This document shows positions 44,558 through 53,104 of a stretch of DNA of 64,000 nucleotides, one piece after another. Source of the DNA: Flavivirga abyssicola (GTDB lineage: Bacteria > Bacteroidota > Bacteroidia > Flavobacteriales > Flavobacteriaceae); contig NZ_CP141266.1 of the NCBI RefSeq assembly GCF_030540775.2, positions 3,149,001 through 3,213,000 on the forward strand. Reading direction: 5' to 3'. Every line of letters begins with the position of its first letter. The stretch's first letter is position 1. The translations under genes and the position numbers were made by a program. The notes under the pieces were generated by a model. The model was not told the DNA's origin. It worked only from the letters and a program-made list of their open reading frames with translations, and made no database searches.

Positions 44558-46027
44558 TTATAGTCCTGCCGGAATTTTTTTGTCTGTGTACATACTTTTA
44601 GCAAATGGAAGTAAATCTTTACTATCTGCTATGAAATCAACAGATTTAACCTTCTTATTAATAGAACGTCCAGTACCAGCTATTTTAGCTATTGCAGTAG
44701 CAAGAAGAGACTCACTAACATCTCCTAAAACCCCCAAATCATTTATATCTTCTGGTACGACATTTCCTGTTTCTGGTGAAAGTCCGTCAAAATAATCGGT
44801 TACCCCATTAATATTTAAAGATTTAAATATTAATGGTTGCATGGCATACGTATGACTTGGGTTAGCCCCATTACGCCTAAAGTTAGGAGAATCATACAAT
44901 GTTGTTGATGCTTGATATTTGCCAGATGTTGTTGTTCCAATTTGTACAACATCAATATAAGGAGCCAATGAATTAATAACCAATTCACTAGCAGAGGCAC
45001 TACTACGACTAGTTAATATGTAAACTCTATTAAGGTTTAAGCTATTTAAAGGTGTACCTTCATTATTATTTATAAACCGATTGATCAGTGCTTCAGGGTC
45101 TTCATTTTCAAAAGCTTGTTGTAATTCGTCATTCCATTGTTCGGTACTAAAAACATCTCCATTAAATTGTCCAGTAATTAAACTGGATAACATAATAGCT
45201 GTATATACAGATCCGCCAGGGTTGTAACGTAAATCAAGAACTAGCTCTGTTGCATTAGCATTTTTAAATATACCAAAAGTATCATTTAATTCTGCGTTAA
45301 ATTGTTCAGTGCCCGTAAAGCTATTATACATTAAATAAGCAACTTTTGTTCCAGCAACATCTAATACGTTGTTAATAAAAATCGGATTTTCTGTATATTG
45401 AGATTTTGATAACGAAACAGTTTCTGAGCTTTCGGTTATAGAATCATCATTCACATCATCAGGAGTGCTATTATCATTATAGTTACCTAGATTAACCGTA
45501 TAGTCACTCTGGTTTAAAAGAGACCTATAATTAGTAGTTGTAAGTTGAGTCCCATCAATTCCATAAAAAATATCACCCCGTGTTACACCTTTTGCAGCCG
45601 CATCAGTATTTGGTAGAACGTAGGTTACATATCCATAAATACTAGTGTCTGTTGAGGAAAATCGAAACACTTTATACTCCATACCATTACTGGTAGATAT
45701 ACCACTAAAAAATTGCTCCAAAGCAATATAGTCGTCAACCATCCAACTAAACCTATCCACAGTTTGCCTTTGGTATATTAAACTTTCAAATAAATCTTCT
45801 GGCTTAGAAAAACTACTTAAATAACTAGTGTACTCTTGATTATTAGAAAACCTGTTATTAGCAAGATCTGTTGTATTCTCTTTATAAAGGTAAAAAGTGT
45901 TCATGCCTCTCCAAACAAAATCATTTATTTCACTTGTAGAGATAGGAATATCATCATCATCTTCAAAACAGCTTGTTACTAAAAAGGCAAGTGTAAGAAT
46001 TAGAATTAGGGCTTTAAAATATTTCAT
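44558..46027 (-). CDS. S41 family C-terminal-processing-type peptidase, lipoprotein
   Basis: This 489-residue protein has a lipobox FLVTSC (Cys20). A PDZ-like part is at about 140-195 (VLPNTDAAAKGVTRGDIFYGIDG). The S41 domain has LVLDLRYNPGGSVYTAIMLSSL, the serine motif LTSRSSASASELVINSL and a later GTTTSGKYQAS with the general base lysine. It would cleave proteins in the periplasm or on the surface. Residues 25-110 resemble the N-terminal part of Bacteroidota S41 lipoproteins. It is probably co-transcribed with the DUF71 gene downstream. Confidence 0.88.
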   Translation of the reverse strand: MKYFKALILILTLAFLVTSCFEDDDDIPISTSEINDFVWRGMNTFYLYKENTTDLANNRFSNNQEYTSYLSSFSKPEDLFESLIYQRQTVDRFSWMVDDYIALEQFFSGISTSNGMEYKVFRFSSTDTSIYGYVTYVLPNTDAAAKGVTRGDIFYGIDGTQLTTTNYRSLLNQSDYTVNLGNYNDNSTPDDVNDDSITESSETVSLSKSQYTENPIFINNVLDVAGTKVAYLMYNSFTGTEQFNAELNDTFGIFKNANATELVLDLRYNPGGSVYTAIMLSSLITGQFNGDVFSTEQWNDELQQAFENEDPEALINRFINNNEGTPLNSLNLNRVYILTSRSSASASELVINSLAPYIDVVQIGTTTSGKYQASTTLYDSPNFRRNGANPSHTYAMQPLIFKSLNINGVTDYFDGLSPETGNVVPEDINDLGVLGDVSESLLATAIAKIAGTGRSINKKVKSVDFIADSKDLLPFAKSMYTDKKIPAGL

Positions 46028-46210
46028 AGCGGTTTTTTTATAAACGTTTAGTCTTTAAAACCCTAAATTTACTTACATTATTATGTAATTAAAAATATTT
46101 TGTAACAAAATAGAAAGTAGGTCGTCGTAATATCAAATAGCAATAATAAGCAACTTTCCCTTTTTGGGAAATGTCTGAAAGACAAAGGGGCTGACTAAAC
46201 CAAACCATCA

Positions 46211-46720
46211 ATGACTCAAGTAGAGTTTTTAAATATTGTAATGCCTTTTAAAGATAAAGTCTTTCGTTTGGCAAAACGGCTGCTAGTATCTACAGAAGAA
46301 GCTGAAGATGCCACCCAAGAGGTTATATTGAAGTTGTGGAAGAATAAAAAGAAGATACAAGAATATAAAAATGTTGAGGCTTTTTCTATGACAATGACTA
46401 AGAATTTTTGTTTTGATAAATTAAAATCTAAACAAGCTCAAAATTTAAAAATTGTACATAGTAATTATGAAGATGGAAATACGTCGTTGCAAAAACAAGT
46501 TGAATTAAATGATAGTGTAGATTGGGTTTCAAAAATTATTGAGGAATTACCCGAGCAGCAAAGAGTGATTATTCAATTACGAGATATAGAAGAATATGAT
46601 TTTGATGAGATTGCAAAAATGCTGGATATGAATAATACAGCAGTACGCGTAAACTTATCGAGAGCAAGAAAAACAATAAGAGAAAAATTAACTAATACAC
46701 ATAATTATGGTATTAAATAA
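46211..46720 (+). CDS. ECF RNA polymerase sigma factor
   Basis: This 169-residue protein has region 2 (STEEAEDATQEVILKLWKNK; NVEAFSMTMTKNFCFDKLKS) and region 4 (IIEELPEQQRVIIQLRDIEEYDFDEIAKMLDMNNTAVRVNLSRARKTIREKL). It heads an operon with a membrane anti-sigma candidate and two DUF4252 genes, an order seen widely in Flavobacteriaceae. The stimulus is unknown. The two genes overlap by 14 bases. Confidence 0.93.
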   Translation: MTQVEFLNIVMPFKDKVFRLAKRLLVSTEEAEDATQEVILKLWKNKKKIQEYKNVEAFSMTMTKNFCFDKLKSKQAQNLKIVHSNYEDGNTSLQKQVELNDSVDWVSKIIEELPEQQRVIIQLRDIEEYDFDEIAKMLDMNNTAVRVNLSRARKTIREKLTNTHNYGIK

Positions 46721-47189
46721 TATAGAAGACTTACTCGAAAAATACGAGAACGGTGAAACAACACTAAAAGAAGAGCAGCAGTTAAAACACTATTTTTCGA
46801 AAGAAACTGTAGCGCCACATTTAGAAATGTATAAACCCATGTTTACGTATTTTTTGGGAAACCAACAAGAACAATTTACTAAGGACTTACCATTAAAAAC
46901 TACACGTACTTTTAATTACAAATGGATTTCTGTCGCTGCAGTAGCTGTTCTTATGTTAGGGTTCTACTTTAATCAATCTACTGAAACTTGTCAAGAGAAT
47001 TTAGTAGGGACAATTTGTGAACCAGAAGAGGCTTTTAACGAAGTAACAAAGTCGTTGGCTATGATTTCAAGTCATTTTAATAAGGGAACATCTACAGTAA
47101 ATTACCTAAGTGAAGTAAACAAAGGTACAGCTACACTTGATTACCTTAATGAAATTGAAAACACCACAAGTATAATTTTTAAAAATTAA
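46707..47189 (+). CDS. probable membrane anti-sigma factor
   Basis: This 160-residue protein begins MVLNNIEDLLEKYENGETTLKEEQQLKHYF, the helical anti-sigma-like start common in Bacteroidota. It has a single membrane helix (about 73-90). A short extracytoplasmic tail follows with two related segments, FNKGTSTVNYLSEV and NKGTATLDYLNEI. There is no zinc-binding HxxxCxxC, so it is not of the ZAS type. Position right behind the sigma gene, with overlap, supports the role. Confidence 0.78.
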   Translation: MVLNNIEDLLEKYENGETTLKEEQQLKHYFSKETVAPHLEMYKPMFTYFLGNQQEQFTKDLPLKTTRTFNYKWISVAAVAVLMLGFYFNQSTETCQENLVGTICEPEEAFNEVTKSLAMISSHFNKGTSTVNYLSEVNKGTATLDYLNEIENTTSIIFKN

Positions 47190-47204
47190 AAACAGAGTAA
47201 TGAA

Positions 47205-47273
47205 ATGAGCATCATTAAACAACTATTAGAAGTTTACTATGCGAATCGTATTTCACCTTTTGAAAACAGTTAA
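47205..47273 (+). CDS. possible 22-residue peptide between the anti-sigma and DUF4252 genes
   Basis: An ATG at 47205 opens MSIIKQLLEVYYANRISPFENS and a TAA closes at 47271-47273. The frame lies in the gap between the anti-sigma and the first DUF4252 gene, on the operon strand. It may be a leader peptide or chance. Confidence 0.2.
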   Translation: MSIIKQLLEVYYANRISPFENS

Positions 47274-47317
47274 AAACGAAAAAAATGAAAACAATAATAA
47301 ATTTAAAAAAAGAAAAA

Positions 47318-47878
47318 ATGAATAAGAAAGCAATTGTATTTATACTGGCATTGATGCTATTACCAGTAGTAGGGATGGCACAAAATATTTTTGATAAATA
47401 TAACGATAACTCTGATGTGACTTATGTGTCCATTAAACCTAAAATGTTTCAAATGATTGCTAAAGCAGGTATTGATACAAGCGATCCAGAAGCTAAAGCA
47501 TTTATGGATATGGTAAAAAGCATTACTAGTTTTAAAACCATAGTAACAGATAAAAAAGAAATATCTGCAGATATTCAAAAATGGGTAAAGTCTCGTTCAA
47601 GCTCTTTAGAAGAATTAATGGAAGTTAAGGATGATGGTACCGAAGTTAAATTCTATGTAAAAGAAGGTAAAGATGCAGACCACGTTAAAGAACTTTTAAT
47701 CTTTGTAAATGGTATTGATAAAGCCATGAAAGGAAAAGGCGTTGAAATTAACGGAGAAAATAGAAAAATTGAAACTGTTGTAGTGTCACTTACAGGAGAT
47801 ATAGATTTAAATGAAATCTCTAAGCTTACAGATAAAATGAATATCCCAGGAGGTAAGCATTTAGAAAAAAAGAAGTAA
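47318..47878 (+). CDS. DUF4252 protein, secreted
   Basis: From the ATG at 47318 the protein has 186 residues and a good signal peptide (MNKKAIVFILALMLLPVVGMA). An ATG at 47285 would add 11 charged residues before it, so I prefer the later start. The mature part (NIFDKYNDNSDVTYVSIKPKMFQMIAKAG) matches DUF4252, a small periplasmic or lipid-anchored family of unknown role found in sigma-factor operons of Bacteroidota. Confidence 0.85.
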   Translation: MNKKAIVFILALMLLPVVGMAQNIFDKYNDNSDVTYVSIKPKMFQMIAKAGIDTSDPEAKAFMDMVKSITSFKTIVTDKKEISADIQKWVKSRSSSLEELMEVKDDGTEVKFYVKEGKDADHVKELLIFVNGIDKAMKGKGVEINGENRKIETVVVSLTGDIDLNEISKLTDKMNIPGGKHLEKKK

Positions 47879-47899
47879 AAGAATAATCATCAATCATGC

Positions 47900-47941
47900 A
47901 ATTTACCTATCTAAGAAACTAAGATTTTAGATAGGTAAATT
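47900..47941. other. perfect 15-bp hairpin between the two DUF4252 genes
   Basis: AATTTACCTATCTAA (47900-47914) pairs with TTAGATAGGTAAATT (47927-47941) with a 12-base loop. No T-run follows on the plus strand, so it is not a standard terminator. It could set mRNA stability or partial read-through between the two genes. Confidence 0.75.
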
Positions 47942-47978
47942 ACATCTGTAAAATCAATCATATTTAATAAATAAACGG

Positions 47979-48521
47979 ATGAAACGAACAATCAAATATA
48001 CATTTTACATTTTATTTGCTACAGTTCTTTTGGTAAGCTGTGCTAGTAGTGGAAGCTTGCAAAGCTATTTTGTAGACAATCAGGAAGCATCGAATTTTAT
48101 TTCACAAGATCTTCCTTTATCAATGGTGAAATTGGATAAAACTAATTTTACAGAAGAACAAAATGAGGCATATAATTCTGTAAATAAATTAAACTTCTTA
48201 GGTTATAAAGCTAAAGGAAGTAATGACGAAACTTTAAAGGCAGAAATAAAAAAAGTGAAAGCTATTTTAAGTGACTCTAAGTATAACGATCTTATGGAGT
48301 TTAATGATAAAGGAAGAAAAGTTATTGTAAAGTATATTGGTACTGATGATGAAGCTGATGAAGTTATTGTTTTTGGAAGTGCCAAAGCACTAGGTTTCGG
48401 TATTATTCGTATTCTGGGTGATGATATGAATCCTGAAAAAATGTCGACTTTGTTTGTTGCATTACAAAACGCGAATGTTGATGAGGGTCAACTACAAGAT
48501 ATTATGAATTTCTTTAAATAA
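47979..48521 (+). CDS. DUF4252 lipoprotein
   Basis: This 180-residue protein has a lipobox LLVSC (Cys21). It is homologous to the gene just upstream (FNDKGRKVIVKYIGTDDEADEVIVFGSAKALGFGIIRILGDDMNPEKM). It follows a hairpin. With the sigma and anti-sigma genes upstream it forms one likely transcript. Function unknown. Confidence 0.83.
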   Translation: MKRTIKYTFYILFATVLLVSCASSGSLQSYFVDNQEASNFISQDLPLSMVKLDKTNFTEEQNEAYNSVNKLNFLGYKAKGSNDETLKAEIKKVKAILSDSKYNDLMEFNDKGRKVIVKYIGTDDEADEVIVFGSAKALGFGIIRILGDDMNPEKMSTLFVALQNANVDEGQLQDIMNFFK

Positions 48522-48538
48522 ATTATAGTCATGTTAAT

Positions 48539-48711
48539 CGGAAAGAATTCTCTGAGACTTGTCTCAGGCTTTCCGTTGAAATTGTCATTCCCGTGAAAAC
48601 GGGAATCTAAATAACAGAATTTCGGTTTTTGACCAGAAAGAAAAGACCAAAACCTGTACTCAACTTGAGAAATAGTCCCTACGGCTTGCCTCGGGGATAG
48701 TTCGTTTCAAG
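48539..48711. repeat. mosaic of nested inverted repeats, non-coding
   Basis: This gap holds several foldable units. CGGAAAG (48539-48545) pairs with CTTTCCG (48569-48575), enclosing CTGAGAC/GTCTCAG. The GTCATTCCCG repeat lies at 48584-48608. CTTGA (48664) pairs with TCAAG (48707-48711), enclosing GTCCC/GGGGA-type arms. No open frame is seen. It looks like a collection site for short dispersed repeats rather than a single element. Confidence 0.55.
48584..48608 (+). repeat. dispersed GTCATTCCCG-type palindromic repeat
   Basis: GTCATTCCCGTGAAAACGGG plus AATCT is a 25-base element with ATTCCCGT/ACGGGAAT arms. It belongs to the same loose family as the copies at 54930, 56619 and 62718. Confidence 0.65.
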
Positions 48712-48808
48712 AAATTCTTTATTGAAAAAAATCTTCGGGTTTTGTCTCGGAATTTTGATTCCTTTTAAAGATTTTCATTCTCGTAAATACTAGAAAACAA
48801 GAAGAGAT

Positions 48809-48857
48809 TGTCTAAAAAGTATCATTCTGAATGATAAAATATATCACTTTTTAGACA
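48809..48857 (-). terminator. long-stem terminator of the purB unit
   Basis: TGTCTAAAAAGT (48809-48820) pairs with ACTTTTTAGACA (48846-48857), a perfect 12-bp stem extended by partly paired AAGAAG arms. It begins inside the last codons of the minus-strand 69-residue protein gene and lies between convergent genes. Confidence 0.6.
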
Positions 48858-49060
48858 GCTTCTTTTTTATTTTGATTTTCCGGTTCTTCATTCGGATTCA
48901 ATTTCGAATAAAATAAATTAATAACAATCACTAAAAATATGATTGTAAGAATGGTTAAAACAATAAAGTTTTTCAAGACATCTAATATACCAGCAACCAA
49001 AATACCACCAACCATAAGGCCACAAAGTAATAGAGATTGTTTATCGGTTAGCATACTCAT
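48851..49060 (-). CDS. small two-helix membrane protein
   Basis: The 69-residue protein has two hydrophobic segments (about 8-25 and 30-52) and a charged tail (NPNEEPENQNKKEAV). I do not recognise a family. The gene lies five bases after purB and is probably its operon partner. Nothing in the sequence indicates a function. Confidence 0.65.
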   Translation of the reverse strand: MSMLTDKQSLLLCGLMVGGILVAGILDVLKNFIVLTILTIIFLVIVINLFYSKLNPNEEPENQNKKEAV

Positions 49061-49064
49061 AATT

Positions 49065-50408
49065 TTAAATTCCTGTATAATTACTAGGAGTAATACGTTT
49101 TAATTCTTCTTTTATTGTATCAGATACTTCTAAAGTATCAATGAAATTAGAAATTGAATCTTGATTAATCTTGGTATTGGTTCTCGTTAAGCCCTTTAAA
49201 GCCTCGTATGGATTAGGATAAGCTTCACGACGAAGAATGGTCTGAATAGCTTCCGCAACCACTGCCCAATTATTTTCTAAATCTTCAGCAAACTTAGTTT
49301 CATTTAAAAGCAATTTATCAAGACCTTTTAAAGTAGATTTAAAACCAATAAGTGTATGAGCAAAAGGAACACCAACATTACGTAAAACCGTGCTGTCTGT
49401 TAAATCGCGTTGTAATCTGGAAATAGGAAGCTTTGCTGATAAATGTTCAAAAACAGCATTAGCAATACCCAAATTACCTTCACTATTTTCAAAATCAATC
49501 GGATTTACTTTATGTGGCATTGCAGAACTACCAACTTCTCCTGCCTTAATTTTTTGCTTGAAATAATCCATTGAAACATAAGTCCAAATATCTCGATCTA
49601 AATCAATTAAAATAGTATTTATACGTTTTAAAGTATCAAACAATGCAGCCATATGGTCGTAATGCTCAATTTGAGTAGTTGGAAAAGAATGCTGTAAACC
49701 TAACTTCTCTTGTACAAATTTAGAACCAAATGCTTTCCAGTCTATGTTTGGGTAGGCTACATGATGCGCGTTAAAATTACCTGTCGCACCACCAAATTTA
49801 GCTGCACTTGGTATATCATTTAATAAATTAAATTGTTCTTCTAAACGCTTAACAAAAACTTCGATTTCTTTTCCTAAACGAGTAGGAGAAGCTGGTTGCC
49901 CGTGTGTTCTGGCAAGCATAGAAATAGAAGCCCAATCTTCTGTTAAAGATTTTAATCTGTTTAAAACATTAAAATATTCCGGAACATATGTGTCGTTCAT
50001 AGCTTCCTTAATGCTTAAAGGAATAGCTGTATTGTTAATGTCTTGTGATGTTAACCCAAAGTGAATAAACTCTTTATATTGCGATAAATTTAAAACATCA
50101 AACTTTTCTTTTATAAAATATTCAACTGCTTTAACATCATGGTTTGTAATACTTTCAATTTTCTTGATAGCCAAAGCATCATCTTCAGAAAAATCTTTAT
50201 AAATCTTTCTTAAATCATCAAAGATAGTTGTATCAATATTTTTAAGTTGGGGTAGTGGAATTTCACAAAGTGCAATAAAATATTCAATTTCCACTAAAAC
50301 ACGATATTTTATAAGTGCTTGTTCAGAAAAATAAGGTGCTAATTCGTTAACTTTATTTCTATATCGCCCATCAATAGGTGAGATGGCATTTAATGATGAT
50401 AATGACAT
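49065..50408 (-). CDS. purB: adenylosuccinate lyase
   Basis: The 447-residue enzyme splits SAICAR and adenylosuccinate in purine synthesis. Signatures are SPIDGRYRNKVNELAPYFSE near the start, TSQDINNTAIPL, ARTHGQPASPTRLGKE with the general acid histidine, and the fumarase/lyase signature GSSAMPHKVNPIDFENSEGN. Length and start are normal for the long (E. coli-like) PurB. It has its own -7 element upstream. Confidence 0.97.
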   Translation of the reverse strand: MSLSSLNAISPIDGRYRNKVNELAPYFSEQALIKYRVLVEIEYFIALCEIPLPQLKNIDTTIFDDLRKIYKDFSEDDALAIKKIESITNHDVKAVEYFIKEKFDVLNLSQYKEFIHFGLTSQDINNTAIPLSIKEAMNDTYVPEYFNVLNRLKSLTEDWASISMLARTHGQPASPTRLGKEIEVFVKRLEEQFNLLNDIPSAAKFGGATGNFNAHHVAYPNIDWKAFGSKFVQEKLGLQHSFPTTQIEHYDHMAALFDTLKRINTILIDLDRDIWTYVSMDYFKQKIKAGEVGSSAMPHKVNPIDFENSEGNLGIANAVFEHLSAKLPISRLQRDLTDSTVLRNVGVPFAHTLIGFKSTLKGLDKLLLNETKFAEDLENNWAVVAEAIQTILRREAYPNPYEALKGLTRTNTKINQDSISNFIDTLEVSDTIKEELKRITPSNYTGI

Positions 50409-50430
50409 GCTTTGTGTTTTTTTGAAGTTG

Positions 50431-50438
50431 CAAAGATA
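50431..50438 (-). promoter_or_regulatory. -7 element of purB
   Basis: On the minus strand it reads TATCTTTG followed by CAAC, a perfect -7 match 23 bases before the ATG. The -33 box is not clear. Confidence 0.5.
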
Positions 50439-50479
50439 CGTTTTTGATTTGCGTTTTTTGGTATTAGATTTGTGATTTT

Positions 50480-51055
50480 TTAAGAAGCTTTACTTTTCTT
50501 TATTTTAAGTAATGTCCGTTTTGCTCGTACTTTAAAAGCAGCACTTTGTTTTTGGAAATTTTGCTCTAAAATTTGTGTTAATTCCGGGTGAATCCAATCA
50601 TAATCCAACCCATAAAGAAACAGCGATTCCATAGCATATACTTTGGGGGCTACTTTTTGATCGCTAATCATCCAATCAAAACAAGCCTCAATAATTCGTT
50701 CTTTATGTTCTGGCGTTAATGCCCTTTTTATTGTATTCGGTTTTTTGGAATAGTATGCCGTGGTGATAAATCCACAGACTTTAGAGATTGGACGAACAGA
50801 TGAATCCAAGTGGATTTTATTAATATTTTTTGTAAACGTTTCTAAGTGAGGTACAATAGCATAAATATATTCCGCACAAACAAATTCTAAAATCCAAGCT
50901 GCACGACTTGATACTTTATCATTAACCATAAATAGAATATCTATTAATTTTGGAAATAAACTCATATCGTTTAGAACCATATTGGCATATTTTGTTCGAT
51001 TTTCACGGGAGGCATTCACAAAGCTTAACTCTTTGTGGAATTCTTCTAAAGTCAT
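50480..51055 (-). CDS. HEAT-repeat-like hypothetical protein next to purB
   Basis: This 191-residue all-helical protein (MTLEEFHKELSFVNASRENRTKYA, then VNDKVSSRAAWILEFVC and AFKVRAKRTLLKIKKSKAS) has the feel of HEAT or adaptin-like repeats. It has no signal peptide and no catalytic motif. It is conserved beside purB in Flavobacteriaceae as far as I recall, and is sometimes misnamed adenylosuccinate lyase. It carries none of the lyase signatures. The role is unknown. Confidence 0.7.
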   Translation of the reverse strand: MTLEEFHKELSFVNASRENRTKYANMVLNDMSLFPKLIDILFMVNDKVSSRAAWILEFVCAEYIYAIVPHLETFTKNINKIHLDSSVRPISKVCGFITTAYYSKKPNTIKRALTPEHKERIIEACFDWMISDQKVAPKVYAMESLFLYGLDYDWIHPELTQILEQNFQKQSAAFKVRAKRTLLKIKKSKAS

Positions 51056-51095
51056 AAGATAATTTTATCTATTTTAGATTTCTAAAATACCTATT

Positions 51096-51569
51096 ATGAA
51101 AATAATAAAAAAGATATTCTTATTGTTATTAATTGTATTTATTATTGCTCAATTTTTTGGACCAGAAAAGAATGAGGGAGACCTAGCATCAATAGATGCC
51201 TTTTTTAATGAAACAAAGCCTTCAGAAGATGTGAAAATCATTTTGAAAGAAAGCTGTTTTGATTGTCACAGTGATGTTACAAGATATCCTTGGTATAATC
51301 ATATTACACCAGTGAATTATTGGTTAGCAGACCATATAAAACACGGAAAAAAACATTTTAATGTGTCAAATTGGGAAGGTAATTCTGTAAAGCGAAAAGA
51401 CCATAAATTTGAAGAACTCATAGAAATGGTAGAAGATAAAAGTATGCCTCTTAATTCATATACATGGACACATTCTGAAGCTAAACTTACAAACAAACAA
51501 GTAACTGCCATTATTGATTGGGCAAAACAAGTACGTTTTAAATATAGTTTAGCTCCAAAACCTGAATAA
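51096..51569 (+). CDS. haem-binding domain protein (Haem_bd type)
   Basis: This 157-residue protein has an N-terminal helix (5-20). ESCFDCHSDVTRYPWYNHITPVNYWLADHI then carries one haem c motif CxxCH (C54, C57, H58), and the Haem_bd family motif RYPWY. It would be a small membrane-anchored c-type haem protein facing the periplasm. Neighbours give no hint of its electron partner. Confidence 0.85.
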   Translation: MKIIKKIFLLLLIVFIIAQFFGPEKNEGDLASIDAFFNETKPSEDVKIILKESCFDCHSDVTRYPWYNHITPVNYWLADHIKHGKKHFNVSNWEGNSVKRKDHKFEELIEMVEDKSMPLNSYTWTHSEAKLTNKQVTAIIDWAKQVRFKYSLAPKPE

Positions 51570-51683
51570 GTTTGAAGTAAACAGAATTCAGTATTTAGTA
51601 ATTGGTTGGTGTATTCAGTAAACAGTTATTTTAAAACAAGTAATGGGATCACATAATTTTAGTAAAAAAATAGTCGTGAATTA

Positions 51684-52919
51684 GTGGCAAAAAAACTCTT
51701 AATAATTGGTTTTGTTTGGCCAGAACCTAAAAGTTCGGCAGCAGGAAGTCGAATGATGCAGTTAATTCAGTTTTTTCAAACTCAGAATTACCAAATAACA
51801 TTTTCTAGTCCTTGTGCTAAAAGTGATAATGCGTTTGATTTAAAAATCATAGGAGTTAATCAGGTTTCTATTGAATTAAATAATACCAGTTTTGATGCTT
51901 TTATAAAAACGTTACACCCAGATATTGTTTTATTTGATCGTTTTATGATGGAAGAACAATTTGGTTGGCGTGTTGCGGAACAATGTCCGGATGCATTGAG
52001 GATTATAGATACCGAAGATTTACACTGTTTACGAAAAGGAAGGCAACAAGCTTTTAAAGATGGAAAGGAATTTGATAAATCTTATTTATTCAGTGATACA
52101 GCAAAACGTGAAATAGCGAGTATTTACAGAAGTGATTTAAGCTTGATTATTTCTGAATCCGAAATGGAAATCCTTAAAAATGACTTTAAAGTAGATAGTG
52201 ATCTATTGCATTACTTGCCTTTTATGTTAGATGACTTGTCTGAAGGTTCTATTGAAAAATTGCCAAACTTTGAAGAGCGTCAACATTTTATAACCATTGG
52301 TAATTTTTTACATGAACCCAATTACAATGCAGTCTTAAATTTAAAAGAAACCATCTGGCCATTAATTAAAAAGCAATTACCTAAAGCCGAATTGCATATT
52401 TATGGGGCATATGCATCACAAAAAGTGAATCAACTTCACAATAAAAAGAACGGATTTTTGATTAAAGGGTTTGTTGAAGATGTTAATGAAGTTATGAAAT
52501 TAGCGCGAGTTTGTTTGGCTCCAATTAGATTTGGCGCAGGTTTAAAAGGGAAACTAGTTGATGCAATGCAAAATGGAACACCATGTGTCACAACAACAAT
52601 TGGGGCAGAAGGGATGTTTGGTAATTTACAACCAAATGGATTTGTAGAAGATGCTCCTCAAATATTTGTTAATAAGGCTATTGAGTTATTCAAAGACCAA
52701 AGGATTTGGGAAGAGAAACAAAAAAATGGATTTGAAATTATAAATAAGCGATTCGATAAAAAAATGCACCAAGAAATTTTTTTAAGTACGATTCAAGAAA
52801 TAGCCCAACAACTAGAGGTACATCGCCTAAATAACTTTACAGGTCAAATCTTACAACATCATACATTACAAAGCACGAAGTTTATGAGTAAATGGATTGC
52901 TGAAAAGAATAAAAGTTAG
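51684..52919 (+). CDS. family 4-type glycosyltransferase
   Basis: This 411-residue protein starts with GTG at 51684 (MAKKLLIIGFVWPEPKSSAAG). It has a GT-B layout. The C-terminal half holds a GT4-like donor site (PKAELHIYGAYASQKVNQL, LIKGFVEDVNEVMKLARVCLAPIRFGAGLKGKLVDAMQNGTPCVTT, IGAEGM). It should transfer a sugar from a nucleotide donor. The acceptor is unknown and there is no polysaccharide cluster around it. Confidence 0.87.
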   Translation: MAKKLLIIGFVWPEPKSSAAGSRMMQLIQFFQTQNYQITFSSPCAKSDNAFDLKIIGVNQVSIELNNTSFDAFIKTLHPDIVLFDRFMMEEQFGWRVAEQCPDALRIIDTEDLHCLRKGRQQAFKDGKEFDKSYLFSDTAKREIASIYRSDLSLIISESEMEILKNDFKVDSDLLHYLPFMLDDLSEGSIEKLPNFEERQHFITIGNFLHEPNYNAVLNLKETIWPLIKKQLPKAELHIYGAYASQKVNQLHNKKNGFLIKGFVEDVNEVMKLARVCLAPIRFGAGLKGKLVDAMQNGTPCVTTTIGAEGMFGNLQPNGFVEDAPQIFVNKAIELFKDQRIWEEKQKNGFEIINKRFDKKMHQEIFLSTIQEIAQQLEVHRLNNFTGQILQHHTLQSTKFMSKWIAEKNKS

Positions 52920-53104
52920 TTAACTTACTTCATCCCAACAGTATTTGTTTTCTTGAATCACTAATGTAATATTCATTTTTTAGTAGTAAAAATCTTGAAA
53001 AAGAGAATAACCTGAGCCTCAGATTAGACTTATTTGTACCCCAATATTGTTTAATTATTTTATGAAATTGCGCTATCAATTAATCATAAATAAATTAAAA
53101 AACT

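Noticed and set aside
44557-44604. Longer DUF71 start at 44604
   Set aside because: It would overlap the S41 gene in another frame and adds residues (MLKVCTQTKKF...) not expected before the PP-loop. The TTG at 44556 gives a normal N-terminus.
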